NCBI RefSeq assembly: GCF_001411555.2 | Contig: NC_049909.1 | Location: forward strand, 10,609,485 to 10,673,484 | DNA: 64,000 nt | Origin: Juglans regia | Lineage: Eukaryota > Streptophyta > Magnoliopsida > Fagales > Juglandaceae | Direction: 5' to 3' | Part shown: positions 24,101-32,373 of the stretch, piece after piece | Numbering within the stretch: position 1 is the first letter of the stretch | Layout: each line of letters opens with the position of its first letter | Translations under genes and position numbers: made by a program | Notes under the pieces: generated by a model | The model's input: the letters and a program-made list of their open reading frames with translations, nothing else | Told to the model about the DNA's origin: nothing | The model's database searches: none

Positions 24101-27100
24101 TCTGCCAACTGCTTCATTCGATTCTGCGATCTCTCTAAATTAATCTTCAATTGCCGTAGCAGTTCATCTCGGCGCATGAGTTGTTGGTCAACTTCGTGTA
24201 CTGAAGAGAGGCCATCTTTGTACGTCGGAATAGAGGGTGGTAACCGCCCATACAGCGCCTGGAAAGGAGTCATTCCAGTCGAAATGTGATAGGTTGTATT
24301 GTACCAATATTCAGCCCAAGGTAAGTATGAACACCATTTCCGGGGCCACTGATGAACAAAACACCGTAGATATTGTTCGACGCAACGGTTGACGACTTCC
24401 GTTTGGCCATCCGTTTGTGGATGGTATGAGGAACTGAGCTTCGGTGCCCGACATCTTGAAGAATTCTTGCCAAAAGTGGCTGATGAAAATCGGATCCCGA
24501 TCGCTGACAATTGACTTGGGCATCCCGTGCAGCTTGATAATGCCTTCGACAAATTTTTCTGCCACATTTTTTGCAGTGAAAGGATGGCTTAAGGTTAGGA
24601 AATGTGCAGACTTACTGAATCTGTCGACAACTACCATTATGGTGTCTCTCCCTTGTGAGGTTGGTAAACCTTCAATAAAATCTAGGGAGATGTCGTCCCA
24701 TACTTGACACGGAATGGGTAATGGCTGAAGGAGTCCGGCTGGAGACAAGGTTTCTGTTTTAATTTTCTGGCAAACTTCACATCCTTTTACGTAGTTCTGC
24801 ACTGCTCCATGCATCCCCGGCCAGTAAAATTGTTGTCCCAGCTTCTTAAATGTACGTAAGACACCCGAATGACCCCCCACCTTTGTGTCATGCATCTCGT
24901 GCAGCAATTTAGCCCGTAAGGCTGTGTCGTTCGGAACAATAATCCCGCCTTTGTAACGTAAGAGTCCTTTGCACCATGTATACGAACTTCCAGGTTGTTC
25001 CGTGGCCACACGGCTTTTTGCTTGGATGTATGGGTCCTTTTCCGCAGCTCTTTTAATTTCTTCCCACAAGCTAACTTGCGGAAAAAAAATATTTTGAAGG
25101 ACGGGACTGCCCTGTTTTCGAGAGAGAGCATCAGCTGCAGAGTTTTCGCGGCCCGGTTTGTATGTAATTTCATAATCGTAGCCCAACAGCTTAGCACCCA
25201 TTTTTGTTGCTCCAGAGTTGCTATTCGCTGCTCTAAAAAATATTTGAGGCTACATTGATCGGTTTGAATATAGAATTTCTGGCCTAGAAGGTAAGGCCGC
25301 CATGTGCGTATGGCTTCGATGATAGCCAACATTTCCTTAGCGTACGTTGACCATGATTTCTTAGCCACTCCGAGAGCTCGACTCATGTAAGCCACTGGCT
25401 TGCCACGTTGAGATAGAACTGCTCCGATGCCTTCTCCCGACGCATCCGTTTCAATAGTAAAAGATTCATTGAAGTTTGGCATGGCCAATATAGGAGTGGT
25501 CGTCATGGCGCGTTTGAGCGCAAGAAAGGCACGTTCAGCTTCCTCGTGCCATCCGAATTGCCCCTTTTTGAGAAGATTAGTGAGAGGTCTAGCTATGATA
25601 CCGTAGTTTTTGACGAACTTCTGGTAATAACCTGTCAAGCCTAAAAAACCACGCAGTTCCGAAATGTTAGTGGGTTGTGGCCAGGCTACCATAGCAGCAA
25701 TTTTATTGTCATCCACCTTCACGCCTTGACTAGTGATGATGTGCCCCAAGTACTCCAGTTCTTGCTGTCCAAGTGCGCACTTGCTCGATTTTACAAAAAA
25801 TCGATGTTGCCTCAATATTTCAAAGGCTTGCCTTACGTGTAATAAATGGTGGTCCCAATCCGGACTATAGATTAGAATATCATCAAAGAAAACTAATATA
25901 AATTTTCTAAGATGCGGACGAAAGATGGAGTTCATGATAGCTTGAAATGTTGAAGGCGCGTTACATAAACCGAACGGCATTACTAAGTATTCGTAATGAC
26001 CATTATGTGTCCAAAAAGCAGTTTTATGGATGTCACTTGGTTTAACTCGTACCTGATGGTAGCCCGCTCGCAGATCGAGTTTGGTAAAATACGAAGCACC
26101 GTGGAGCTCATCCAACATATCATCTACTGTTGGTATCGGAAATCGATCTTTAATCGTTGCGGCGTTGAGTGCCCGATAATCTGTGCAAAAGCGCCAATTC
26201 CCGTCTTTCTTTTTTACTAGCAATACGGGTGATGAAAATGGGCTAGTGCTGGTTTGAACAAGCCCCGATTGCAGCATGTCCTGAACCTGCTTTTCGATCT
26301 CATTCTTCTGATAATGTGCGTACCGATAAGGCCGAACGTTTATTGGTTCGGTTCCTTCCTTCAGATTAATGCAGTGGTCGACTTCCCTTGGTGGTGGTAA
26401 GCAAGAGGGCTCTACGAATAGATCAGAGAATTCCTGCAGTAATTTTTGCATGCTAGGATGAATCTTCATCGGTGGTTCTGCTTGAGCGATCTGGAAGCAT
26501 AACGCAAACAGCGTTTGGCTGGGGCGACATTCCTTGGTTAGTTCTTTGAGTGACGCGGCTTGGATGTCTTGCCCGTCGACGCCGATTAATCTCCTGGGTT
26601 GGTTTTCCCATAAAAATTCCATGGTTAATTGTTTCCAGTCGCACACCACGGCACCAAGTAATTCAAGCCATTGTATCCCAAGTACTACGTCCAAGCCTGT
26701 GAGAGGTAAGGAATAAAGAGTTAAGGAAAACACAGTGCCCTGCAAATTGATTTGTACCCCTTCGAACCTTCCTTGACATCTAAGAGATTCTCCATTGGCA
26801 ACCCGAACCGGAAAAGTCTCTGTTGGAATAACCGGTAATCGCAGCAAGTTAGCTAAACGCTCACTCAGGAAATTGTGAGTTGATCCGCTGTCGATTAATA
26901 TAATGACGTCGTGGTCACCGATTCTAGCCGTTACTCGCATGGTCTTGGGCGCTGACCAGCCCGTTAACGCATGCAACGTAATCTCTGGTTCTAGATTCTC
27001 CTCCTGGTGTCTTCCCGTATCTCTTTCTTCATTGACTTCATCATAGGGAACGTTGTTATCGTCCTCGTAGCCCTCCAACATTAGTATCCGTGGCCCTTGA

Positions 27101-28960
27101 CATCTATGACCTGCAGTAAAACGTTCATTACAATTGAAACATAGACCTTGGAGACGTCGTCGCTGCATTTCCTCCCAACTCAATCGTCGAACTGGAGCGC
27201 CATTTGCTGCCCGATTTGCTGGTGGAAGAGCTGGGGGAGCTCGTAATGGAGGGGTAGGTCGTAAGACCCTCCTTTGTCTCATTAGTTGATCATCTCTCAT
27301 CCTTGCAAAACGTATAGCATCTTTCAAAGTTTGTGGTTTAAACATACGGATTCCATCCGAAATTTCTGTCTTCAAACCACCCATGAAGGTGCCCACCAAA
27401 GCCTTTTGTGTCCAACCTTTGACCCGGTTGCCTAATTGTTCGAATTCCCGTTGGTAATCACGCATGGAACCCGTCTGCCGGATACGGGACAGAGCCTCGT
27501 CAAAGTCTTCGCAGTCTGATGGCCCAAAACGCGCCCAGAGTTCCTCTTCAAAATCAATCCATGACAGAACTCGACCTTCATCTTGAAAAGTCCTGCGAAT
27601 CCATTGCCACCACTGATTGGCTTCTCCTTCCAAATGGTAAGATGCTAAAGAAACCTTTTGGTTGTCGGGAGTATTTTGGAACTCGAAAAACTGGTTTACA
27701 CGGTTGAACCATTCCGTCGGATCATCTCCTGAAAATCGCGAAAATTCTAATTTTGCCGTTTTGGAGGATACCACAAACCGTCCCCCATTGTGACCTTCAC
27801 GGTTTGGATTACCATGGTTTGGAGGTTCTTGGTTGGCAAGGAGCACATCAGAGAGACGGTTAAGAGTCTCTTCAACGTGTCGCAATCGATCCGCCATGCC
27901 CAGCTCCATCCGGTGTAGCCCCTCTTGAACTTCACCGAGTCCAGCCTCCAGATGTTCAATTCTCTCTTTATTGGTTCCCATAGTAAAATGAACCTGGCTC
28001 TGAGGCCAATTGATAGGTCCCAAATGTATAGAACAGAAAATATTAAAGAAAAACTGTATTCTCTTCGGGTGAGAATGTACCACAATTTGACTCAACAATC
28101 ATTGATGCTTCATTAATAATTCTCCTCTGCTTAAATAGCAGAATTACACCGAAATAAAAGGAAACAATAAATAGACTTGCGAACTGACTTGCGGAACAAT
28201 AATGGAAAGACGCGGACTGACTTGCGGACTAAGAACCGAAACTGCAGCTCACCAAAACAGAGCCTAAAACAGAATAAAAACAGAGCGTAAAAATAGAAAG
28301 CTTAAACATAGAGTGACACTAACGGAAATCCTCCGCTTCGTGCGTTTGTGCAGACGCCATGCGCGCTTCATGCGTATAAGCTCGCTGACCAGTTATGCAT
28401 GCTACGCTCGTGCGCAATTCATGCGCGCCTCATGCGTATATGCTCACGGACCCAGTCTTGCTCAGTGACCCAGTCACGCTGCATGCCATCTTCCGTATCA
28501 GATTATCCCAAATATTTGGGATTTGGTTTACGAAGTCTTGTGGAACGACGTGGTCTATCAGACAGTAAGACCCATGTGCCAGAAACAATGTAAGAAACGA
28601 AGGGTAATAACAGTTGTAAGTACCTTCTTGGGATTTGAGTTCGGGCTCCATAGCCTTGAGGGCCTTGCGGACCCTGGATCGGAGCGCTCTTTTTTGCTTG
28701 AACACGGAGTCCAGATGTTCTTGTTTTGTGCTCTTGTTCATTGTCGAGAAGGTAACGGCGGATGGAGGCGCGTAAGAGGGTGGGCGATAGAGAAACGTCT
28801 TTGGTGCTGGTGCTGGTGCTGGTGACGGTCTGGTGCAGGGTTGGTTCATCAGCGCTGCCAATATTCGTTGCTTCACTTGTCGGATTAGCCTCATGGGTCG
28901 GCTCTCAAACTGCTTTGCCCTCCTTAAAATTCTCTTCTTAAACAATATAAGACAATCCAT
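149..28960 (-). CDS. 5FCL: 5-formyltetrahydrofolate cyclo-ligase gene, six exons visible, 3' end beyond the window
   Basis: The gene is assembled from six exons: 28624-28960, 22894-23034, 3636-3782, 3397-3438, 3264-3309 and about 149-191. Known for the family: 5-FCL converts 5-formyltetrahydrofolate to 5,10-methenyltetrahydrofolate with ATP, and the plant enzyme is mitochondrial. Seen here: the conserved blocks [65 protein letters not shown] and the signature GRGGGYYD, in family order. Phases match at each junction (1, 1, 1, 1, 2). Without the transposons introns 1, 2 and 5 would be about 0.1, 0.7 and 0.4 kb; now they are about 5.6, 19.1 and 3.1 kb. The C-terminal part (after YQELAK) is not in the window. 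The exon 2 acceptor lacks AG, so functional status is open. Confidence 0.85.
256..2950 (+). mobile_element. Solo LTR A-plus, in 5-FCL intron 5 (antisense to the gene)
   Basis: The 2695-bp unit starts TGTAACACCCCG and ends GGCGTTACA. It is flanked by a perfect 5-bp target duplication, TAATT (251-255 and 2951-2955). No internal region is present, so it is a solo LTR left by LTR-LTR recombination. It contains a CT-rich tract (about 600-735), three 61-bp minisatellite units (2109-2290) and the exon-like cassette (1629-1690). It is the same family as A-minus. Similarity of layout and end motif to the LTRs of element B suggests a Tekay/Del-type chromovirus; that assignment is inference. Confidence 0.9.
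2109..2290 (+). repeat. LTR minisatellite, 3 x 61 bp
   Basis: Units begin at 2109, 2170 and 2231, each with GGCCCAGCCACGGGTATAAT and a second half CCTACCACGGGGGT. They differ at a few positions. The related LTRs carry the same array with other copy numbers. Confidence 0.85.
2951..3263 (-). other. Remaining host part of 5-FCL intron 5
   Basis: Host sequence lies between the end of LTR A-plus and the donor of exon 5. It holds a (GA)n microsatellite at 3022-3039. No reading frame matching 5-FCL was found here. Confidence 0.7.
3264..3309 (-). CDS. 5FCL: 5-FCL exon 5 (46 bp), ATP-binding signature
   Basis: This exon encodes [15 protein letters not shown], the first part of the cyclo-ligase signature GRGGGYYD, which is finished by exon 6. 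The acceptor is CTACATTCAG|GA and the donor is GAGG|GTATAG. The layout is 2 nt, 14 codons, 2 nt, in phase on both sides. Intron 5 downstream holds solo LTR A-plus (256-2950) in antisense orientation. Confidence 0.82.
3397..3438 (-). CDS. 5FCL: 5-FCL exon 4 (42 bp)
   Basis: This short exon encodes [13 protein letters not shown] (2 nt, 13 codons, 1 nt) with acceptor TTTTGGTGCAG|TT and donor CCTG|GTAGAA. It completes a Val codon with exon 3 and a Gly codon with exon 5. [10 protein letters not shown] matches the conserved DPVDLF(I/L)LPG block of plant 5-FCL. It is too short to show up as an open reading frame and was found by following the phase. Confidence 0.82.
3636..3782 (-). CDS. 5FCL: 5-FCL exon 3
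   Basis: This exon encodes [18 protein letters not shown], then [20 protein letters not shown], then [10 protein letters not shown]. The length is 147 bp (2 nt, 48 codons, 1 nt). The acceptor is AGAG|GAAAAA and the donor is ATG|GTAACT at 3635. A phase-0 alternative (donor GGT|GTGTGA in exon 2 with acceptor ATAG|AGAGGA here) would add two residues and also stays in frame. Solo LTR A-minus ends at 3803, so only 20 nt of host intron remain before the exon. The original polypyrimidine tract has been pushed 2.6 kb away. Confidence 0.85.
3803..6373 (-). mobile_element. Solo LTR A-minus, in 5-FCL intron 2 (same sense as the gene)
   Basis: The 2571-bp unit is bounded by TGTAAC...GTTACA ends and by a perfect target duplication CATCT (3798-3802 and 6374-6378). 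It is a reverse-oriented copy of A-plus with the same landmarks: four minisatellite units (about 4469-4707), cassette (5127-5187) and CT-rich tract (about 5940-6040). It stops 20 nt before 5-FCL exon 3. Together with A-plus it forms a 2.6-kb inverted repeat with exons 3, 4 and 5 in the 852-bp loop. Confidence 0.9.
4469..4707 (-). repeat. LTR minisatellite, 4 x about 61 bp
   Basis: Four copies of the same unit as at 2109-2290 lie in reverse orientation (CCCGTGGCT and CCCCCGTGGTAGG halves). This LTR has one unit more than A-plus. Confidence 0.8.
6054..6706. repeat. Direct duplication, copy 1
   Basis: Copy 1 (653 bp) matches 9623-10313 (691 bp) at clearly above 90 percent by eye. It contains the last 320 bp of solo LTR A-minus, the intron 2 host segment, the first 45 bp of LTR D and the first 75 bp of a B-type LTR. 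It lacks 38 bp that copy 2 has (near 6572). It retains the D target-site copy CGTTT, which copy 2 has as CGATT. Confidence 0.88.
6374..6591 (-). other. 5-FCL intron 2 host segment (copy 1)
   Basis: Unique host intron DNA starts with the CATCT target duplication of A-minus and ends at CGTTT, the target site of LTR D. The second copy is at 9929-10191. No coding signal. Confidence 0.7.
6632..9622 (-). mobile_element. LTR fragment C in intron 2, between the two duplication copies
   Basis: It begins like LTR B (TGTAACGCCCCGGTCCC, 75 bp shared) and then diverges completely. It shows the general layout of the other long LTRs: a tandem-repeat zone (6707-7270), an exon-like cassette (7319-7363) with ACAG| and |GTAAGT edges, and a gene-leader-like tail. 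No terminal TGTAAC is found at the 9622 side and no target duplication, so it is truncated there. It may be a different family joined to LTR B by recombination. Confidence 0.6.
6707..6860. repeat. Degenerate short tandem repeat in LTR C
   Basis: Irregular iterations of CATGAACTTGAA, CATGAACGTGAA and ATAACATAAA run through this stretch, and related CATGACA/TAACA words continue to about 7270. The pattern is compositional rather than a clean array. Confidence 0.6.
9623..10313. repeat. Direct duplication, copy 2
   Basis: This is the second copy of 6054-6706. It continues without a break into the real LTR of element B, so it is probably the ancestral junction. Its 9623 edge is where the A-minus tail is cut off and LTR C begins. 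Confidence 0.88.
10192..10236 (+). mobile_element. Solo LTR D, left piece
   Basis: These are the first 45 bp of LTR D (TGTAACACCCAGTTCC), cut by insertion of element B. The rest is at 19815-22505. It is preceded by CGATT (10187-10191), one base different from the CGTTT found after the right end. Confidence 0.8.
10237..12604 (-). repeat. Element B 3' LTR (minus strand)
   Basis: The 2368-bp LTR, bounded by TGTAAC and ATTACA, aligns along its whole length with 17449-19814. Identity is in the 90s by eye and highest away from the first 300 bp. It carries two 61-bp-type minisatellite units (about 10797-10911) and the cassette (11328-11381). Confidence 0.92.
12605..12617 (-). other. Element B polypurine tract
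   Basis: The minus strand reads AAGGGGGGAAGAA directly before the 3' LTR, the expected primer for plus-strand DNA synthesis. Confidence 0.8.
12643..17047 (-). pseudogene. Element B gag-pol, decayed
   Basis: The start ATG is at 17047 ([15 protein letters not shown]) and the stop TGA at 12643-12645. In order: Gag (17047-16300), zinc knuckle [14 protein letters not shown] (near 16242-16285), protease region (16060-15520, [20 protein letters not shown] seen), RT with FIDDILIYS (near 14940-14975), RNase H (14640-14250), integrase HHCC and core (14050-13100), and chromodomain (about 12800-12650). Nonsense codons sit at places where relatives have Gln or Trp: 15289 region (W), 15178 (Q), 14476 (Q) and 13090 (Q). 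Frame changes occur near 16670, 15900, 13800 and 12890. Confidence 0.88.
17436..17446 (-). other. Element B primer binding site (tRNA-iMet)
   Basis: The minus strand reads TGGTATCAGAG three bases after the 5' LTR, matching the 3' end of initiator methionine tRNA. Confidence 0.88.
17449..19814 (-). repeat. Element B 5' LTR (minus strand)
   Basis: The 2366-bp partner of 10237-12604 has minisatellite units at about 18009-18120 and the cassette at 18538-18591. The primer site follows directly on the internal side. Confidence 0.92.
19815..22505 (+). mobile_element. Solo LTR D, main piece
   Basis: It resumes the LTR interrupted at 10236. It holds a CT-rich leader-like tract (about 19900-20760) with donor-like G|GTGAGC at 20761, the cassette (21272-21331), two minisatellite units (about 21750-21870), and ends CGGGGCGTTACA at 22505. 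It is followed by CGTTT (22506-22510), equal to the target copy preserved in duplication copy 1. Its last 300 bp resemble LTR B. The total LTR is about 2.7 kb. Confidence 0.85.
22506..22893 (-). other. 5-FCL intron 2, 5' part
   Basis: Host intron DNA between exon 2 and LTR D. No coding or repeat signal was recognised. Confidence 0.7.
22894..23034 (-). CDS. 5FCL: 5-FCL exon 2
   Basis: This exon encodes [18 protein letters not shown], then [19 protein letters not shown], then SETLSNPTE, the family's second block. The length is 141 bp (2 nt, 46 codons, 1 nt), which joins in phase to exon 1 (GAA G|AC AAT) and to exon 3. The donor is AAG|GTGTGT at 22893. The expected acceptor dinucleotide (23036-23035 on the minus strand) is AA, not AG, although a T-rich tract precedes it. 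Element E ends only 22 nt upstream, at 23057. No other nearby AG restores the frame from within the exon; one inside the E LTR (exon start 23106) would. The exon identity is firm; its splicing is not. Confidence 0.8.
23057..23605 (-). repeat. Element E 3' LTR (minus strand)
   Basis: The LTR has TGATAG...CTATCA ends. The last codons of the Pol frame (PNPKYLG, stop at 23548-23550) lie inside this LTR. It ends 22 nt from the predicted start of 5-FCL exon 2. Confidence 0.92.
23548..27981 (-). pseudogene. Element E gag-pol with chromodomain, two frameshifts
   Basis: The start ATG at 27981 ([14 protein letters not shown]) lies close behind the primer site. Order: coiled Gag N-terminus, Gag core ([12 protein letters not shown]), zinc knuckle (about 27098-27150), protease [12 protein letters not shown] (about 26865-26905), RT with FFDDILIYS (about 25865-25895), RNase [15 protein letters not shown] (about 25413-25455), integrase zinc finger (about 24800-24950) and catalytic core, then chromodomain (about 23630-23800) and stop at 23548-23550. 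Gag and Pol are one frame without a programmed shift. Frame breaks occur near 25200 (after RNase H) and near 24450 (inside integrase); otherwise the reading is clean. Confidence 0.9.
23606..23618 (-). other. Element E polypurine tract
   Basis: The minus strand reads TTGGGGGGAGTAA directly before the 3' LTR. The tract is also coding (LVGGS). Confidence 0.82.
27991..28009 (-). other. Element E primer binding site
   Basis: The minus strand reads TTGGCCTCAGAGCCAGGTT one base after the 5' LTR. It resembles the initiator-Met tRNA site (TGGTATCAGAGC) with CC in place of TA. Confidence 0.7.
28011..28560 (-). repeat. Element E 5' LTR (minus strand)
   Basis: The 550-bp partner of 23057-23605, followed by the GACAG target copy. 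Confidence 0.92.
28624..28960 (-). CDS. 5FCL: 5-FCL exon 1: transit peptide and enzyme N-terminus
   Basis: This exon has 112 codons plus one base. The start at 28960 is the first ATG after an A-rich leader and has A at -3 and G at +4; a second in-frame ATG at 28894 ([12 protein letters not shown]) is the alternative. The first 70 or so residues are rich in R, K, A, S and P, have almost no acidic residues, and contain an APAPAPAP stretch, which fits a mitochondrial presequence. The mature enzyme begins near [17 protein letters not shown] and runs to [10 protein letters not shown]. The donor reads AAG|GTACTT at 28623. Intron 1 then runs 62 nt before hitting the LTR of element E. Confidence 0.82.
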
Positions 28961-29526
28961 TTTTTCTTTTCTTTTGTTTTTTTGTTTTTTTTTAACAGGA
29001 AAGCACAACGCGAGAATTTTATTTTTTATTTCTTTTCACTGAGAAAATAGATTTAATTAAAATAAGAACCTTGATTTTTGAAGCAGTTCAAATTTGGATT
29101 GTTGTAAGACATGATTTGCAATATCCTGAAAATTGTTTAAGATGGTCAATCTCGGTTTGGTTTGAGACATGCATCTCAACTCTTTTTGTACGGAAAGATG
29201 CCAAGTGTATTGAAGCATGCAGATGAAAATATGTTAGAGCCCTTTTAGAGATTTCATTACTATACATTCACGTGATACCAAATTTATGGCTAACATCCGC
29301 AGCAAATTTACTTTTTCTCCCAACTACACAAAACACAGTTATTTTCTGCTCAAAGAAAAAACACACCCATTTTCCTCAATATCTGGTCATTCAATGTTAT
29401 ATGAGAGCGCCTAAGAGCTGGTCCTGGTGATTATAGTGGTACTCCAATCAACATGCAACACGTATAGATTTTAGCAAATATAAAGTAGAATTCCTTATAG
29501 GGAATGAATCCTGTATATCTCATTTC
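28961..29526 (-). promoter_or_regulatory. Upstream region of 5-FCL, truncated by solo LTR G
   Basis: The leader on the minus strand is A-rich. I see no convincing TATA box. LTR G begins 567 bp upstream of the start codon and points away from the gene, so any promoter element further out has been moved 2.8 kb off. Confidence 0.4.
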
Positions 29527-29750
29527 TGTAACACCCTGACCCAATCTTGCTCAAATTTTATTTTATTATTATTTGTTTATTTTTAGTTCATTTTATTTTA
29601 TTTTGGTTTCTTCGCACGTTATTTTTTTTTTCTCTCCGCACGTTTTATCCTTTCCGTCCACTCCATGCATGCACACACACGACTCAGCTTTCACTCGCAC
29701 ACACGTCTCCCACATTTCTCTAGGGTCTTTTTTTTTTTTTTTATCGCCGA

Positions 29751-29760
29751 TATATATATA
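29751..29760 (+). promoter_or_regulatory. Possible TATA box of LTR G
   Basis: TATATATATA lies about 225 bp inside the LTR and is followed by a CT/CA-rich leader. A plausible core promoter for the element; not tested. Confidence 0.35.
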
Positions 29761-31493
29761 GATACATACCTGCATCTTAGTTTACCAAGAATAGCCGCTA
29801 AAACTACCGTGACAATCTCCACCCAAGCACTCACATAAGCAGCTCCATCCGCAAACCATCATCCACCACAAGTCGCCACCCTCCACAACCTCCAGGTAGT
29901 ACCGTCGCTATCTCTTCACCTCCACACCCATGGCGTTAGACCTCCGTTTGCAGCTTGTTATACGACCTCACCATCACAAAAGCCCACTTCTGTATTCGCT
30001 CAACCAAACGGAAACCACCCCGTGCGAGTTTCCCCTGCATGACAGAAGCCTCGGGCCTTTGCCCAGCCCTTGTGGAACCATAAGCCATCGTGCCTAGCCA
30101 CACGAAGCCTCCACCCAACGCCTCCCGCAGTCTCCGTTGCAAACCACGGAATTCCCCTATTTTAGACAACCAAAACAGAGCAGTCATGGCTCAACCAACT
30201 CACCGCCGGTAAGCCACCACCCCACCTGTTGCCGCAGCTACAAGCGACTCCGACACCCCAACCAACCGTGATTGGAAGCTGCCCTGGTCGACGCCCAGCT
30301 CCAGACCGTCGCACGTCTCGTTGCATCACGGTGAGCCTTCGTTCTCTCTTTCTCCGTCTCTCCCTCACTCTCCATCTACCTCACCGTGTTACTCACTCTA
30401 TCAATCTCAGTGCTCAGCTGCCGCGTGGACCACCTTCGACCTTCGCCCAGCACTACCGTTGCATCGCTCGTTCTCTTCTCGGTGAGTTGCCGACTGTTGC
30501 ACCGTAAACTCATTCAGTGTTTTCTCAAGAATTTACGTAAACTTAGTTTTACATACTTTGAATATAGAAATAAGAGATTAATTGAAATTACCGTAATACC
30601 CCTTTATTACATGTTATATTAATGGGCTTTTATACTTTTATTATGTATTAGTACACTGTTATTTAATTATGATTACAGAAAATTATTTTAACATGTTATT
30701 AAGTAAAGTTTTATTTTTAAAAGTAAACAATATTGGTGTAATGTTATTTTTACATTTTAGATATGATTTAGTCTATTTAAAAATAGTTATGGTTTATTTT
30801 AAAATATTTTGGGATAATTATATTATCCAGTATTAAACTTCATAAGTTGTTTTCAGTAATAAATAAGTTAGATTTTTAAATTTTTTTAGTCGAAGTTATC
30901 AAATGGACATTGATGATTTTAGAAAAAGATGATATATTTTAAGGTTATGAAATTTTAGGTTTTGAGGAATTAAGTAGGTTATTTTAGAAGTTTAAGATTA
31001 AATGTCGAAATAAGTGGTTGATTGAAAATTTACGGGAATTACTTGATTATTTGATAGGTGACGATTCTTAATTTTTTGACATTTTGAGAAAATTTCTGAA
31101 AAACTAAAAAGTTCAGGTAAGCGGGGTTCTTATGCTAGACTTTGCATTAAATAAAATGAACTAAGATCCTTTTTGGAAAATATGCATATTTTGTTATGAC
31201 AAGAAATTTGAACTACCTCAGTTATTTGTTCTGCAATACTCATGAGATTCTATTTAAGAATAAAGTATTTTCTGTCATGACTAGTGTAGACATAAGCTTA
31301 TTTTTTACATTCTGTTTCTGAACTTTGAAAAAGAGAGCGAATATGAAATTTTGTGCATAAATTATGTTGTGATATGATTTTGTTCTGTTCTGAAGATTTT
31401 GTTCAGTACTTTGTTTGGGTAAGACGTGATTTCTGAAAACCTTTGGCATGACTCTCTGATTCTGAATTTGATTTTGTTTCCTCTCTGTTCAGT

Positions 31494-31673
31494 TACGGCC
31501 TTACCACGAGTGATAATAGTGGCATACGGCCCAACCACGGGTTACAATAGTAGATACGGCCCAACCACGAGTAATAATAGTGGATACGGCCCAACCACGG
31601 GTTATAATAGTGGATACTGCCCAACCACGGGTAATAATAGTGAATACGGCCCTACCACAGGTTAGAGTAATGG
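31494..31673 (+). repeat. LTR G minisatellite, 6 x 30 bp
   Basis: Units TACGGCCCAACCACGGGTTA plus TAATAGTGGA start at 31494, 31525, 31555, 31585, 31615 and 31645. They share the CCACGGGT.ATAAT.GTGG core with the 61-bp repeats of the A, B and D LTRs. Confidence 0.85.
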
Positions 31674-32373
31674 TCTCTGTTTTGAGTGCACACCTTGGTG
31701 ACAGAGTGATTTATGTTCTGCTTGGCTATCTGCAGATGCATAACCCTACCACGCGGGTTATACATGGCCTTTGTTCTGATATGATGTTCTGATGATCATC
31801 ATCATCATTTATGCTATACCAAAGAATATTTTGAATGAAATTATTTCTAAATTTTCACTCTGATATTTTGATAACATGTTCTGCTTCCGCACTTTGAAAA
31901 TGAAAATGTTTTATTCTGCATTCTGATTTTTGTAAATGCTCATGTTTATACACTGGTATATGTTCTCTGCTTACTGAGTTGTTGATAACTCACCCCTTAT
32001 CTCCATATATTTTTTGGATAATTTTGATAGTTCAGTTGGTGAACATGAGTATGAAGTTTTAGCAAGGTGTGATGATCGAATTGGAATAAGTGCCTGAGGG
32101 TACAAGTGTTTATTTGAAAGTCGTTGTTAGTAAACTGATTTTATTTTTCGGGTATTTTGATTTGTGGAGTTAAGGATAATTTTGAGTTTTGGAGAGTTTT
32201 TAATTTATGTTATTGAGATTTTCTTTACTGTCCCCATGGAGGAACTTAGATATTTGGATTGATTAAATTGATTAATATTTTATGGGATTTTCTGAACTTT
32301 ATAGTTGTTTTATTTAAGTTGATTTTAAATATTAAGAGTTAACTCTTCAGACCTTCGGGAACGGGGAGTTACA

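Larger units (their letters stand above)
23057..28560 (-). mobile_element. Element E: full-length chromovirus (Reina-like) in 5-FCL intron 1
   Basis: The 5504-bp element with 549/550-bp LTRs is flanked by a perfect target duplication GACAG (23052-23056 and 28561-28565). The two LTRs differ by four substitutions and one indel in my reading, so it is the youngest insertion here. It encodes one long Gag-Pol with chromodomain, interrupted by two frameshifts. It has the same orientation as 5-FCL. Clade is inferred from the compact size, the knuckle [14 protein letters not shown] and the chromodomain. Confidence 0.93.
29527..32373 (+). mobile_element. Solo LTR G upstream of 5-FCL
   Basis: The 2847-bp unit TGTAACACCCTGACC...GGGGAGTTACA has a perfect target duplication ATTTC (29522-29526 and 32374-32378). 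It shows a TATA-like run (29751-29760), a leader-like tract ending in G|GTGAGT (30482), the exon-like cassette (31058-31116) and six 30-bp repeat units (31494-31673). No internal coding region. Confidence 0.9.
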
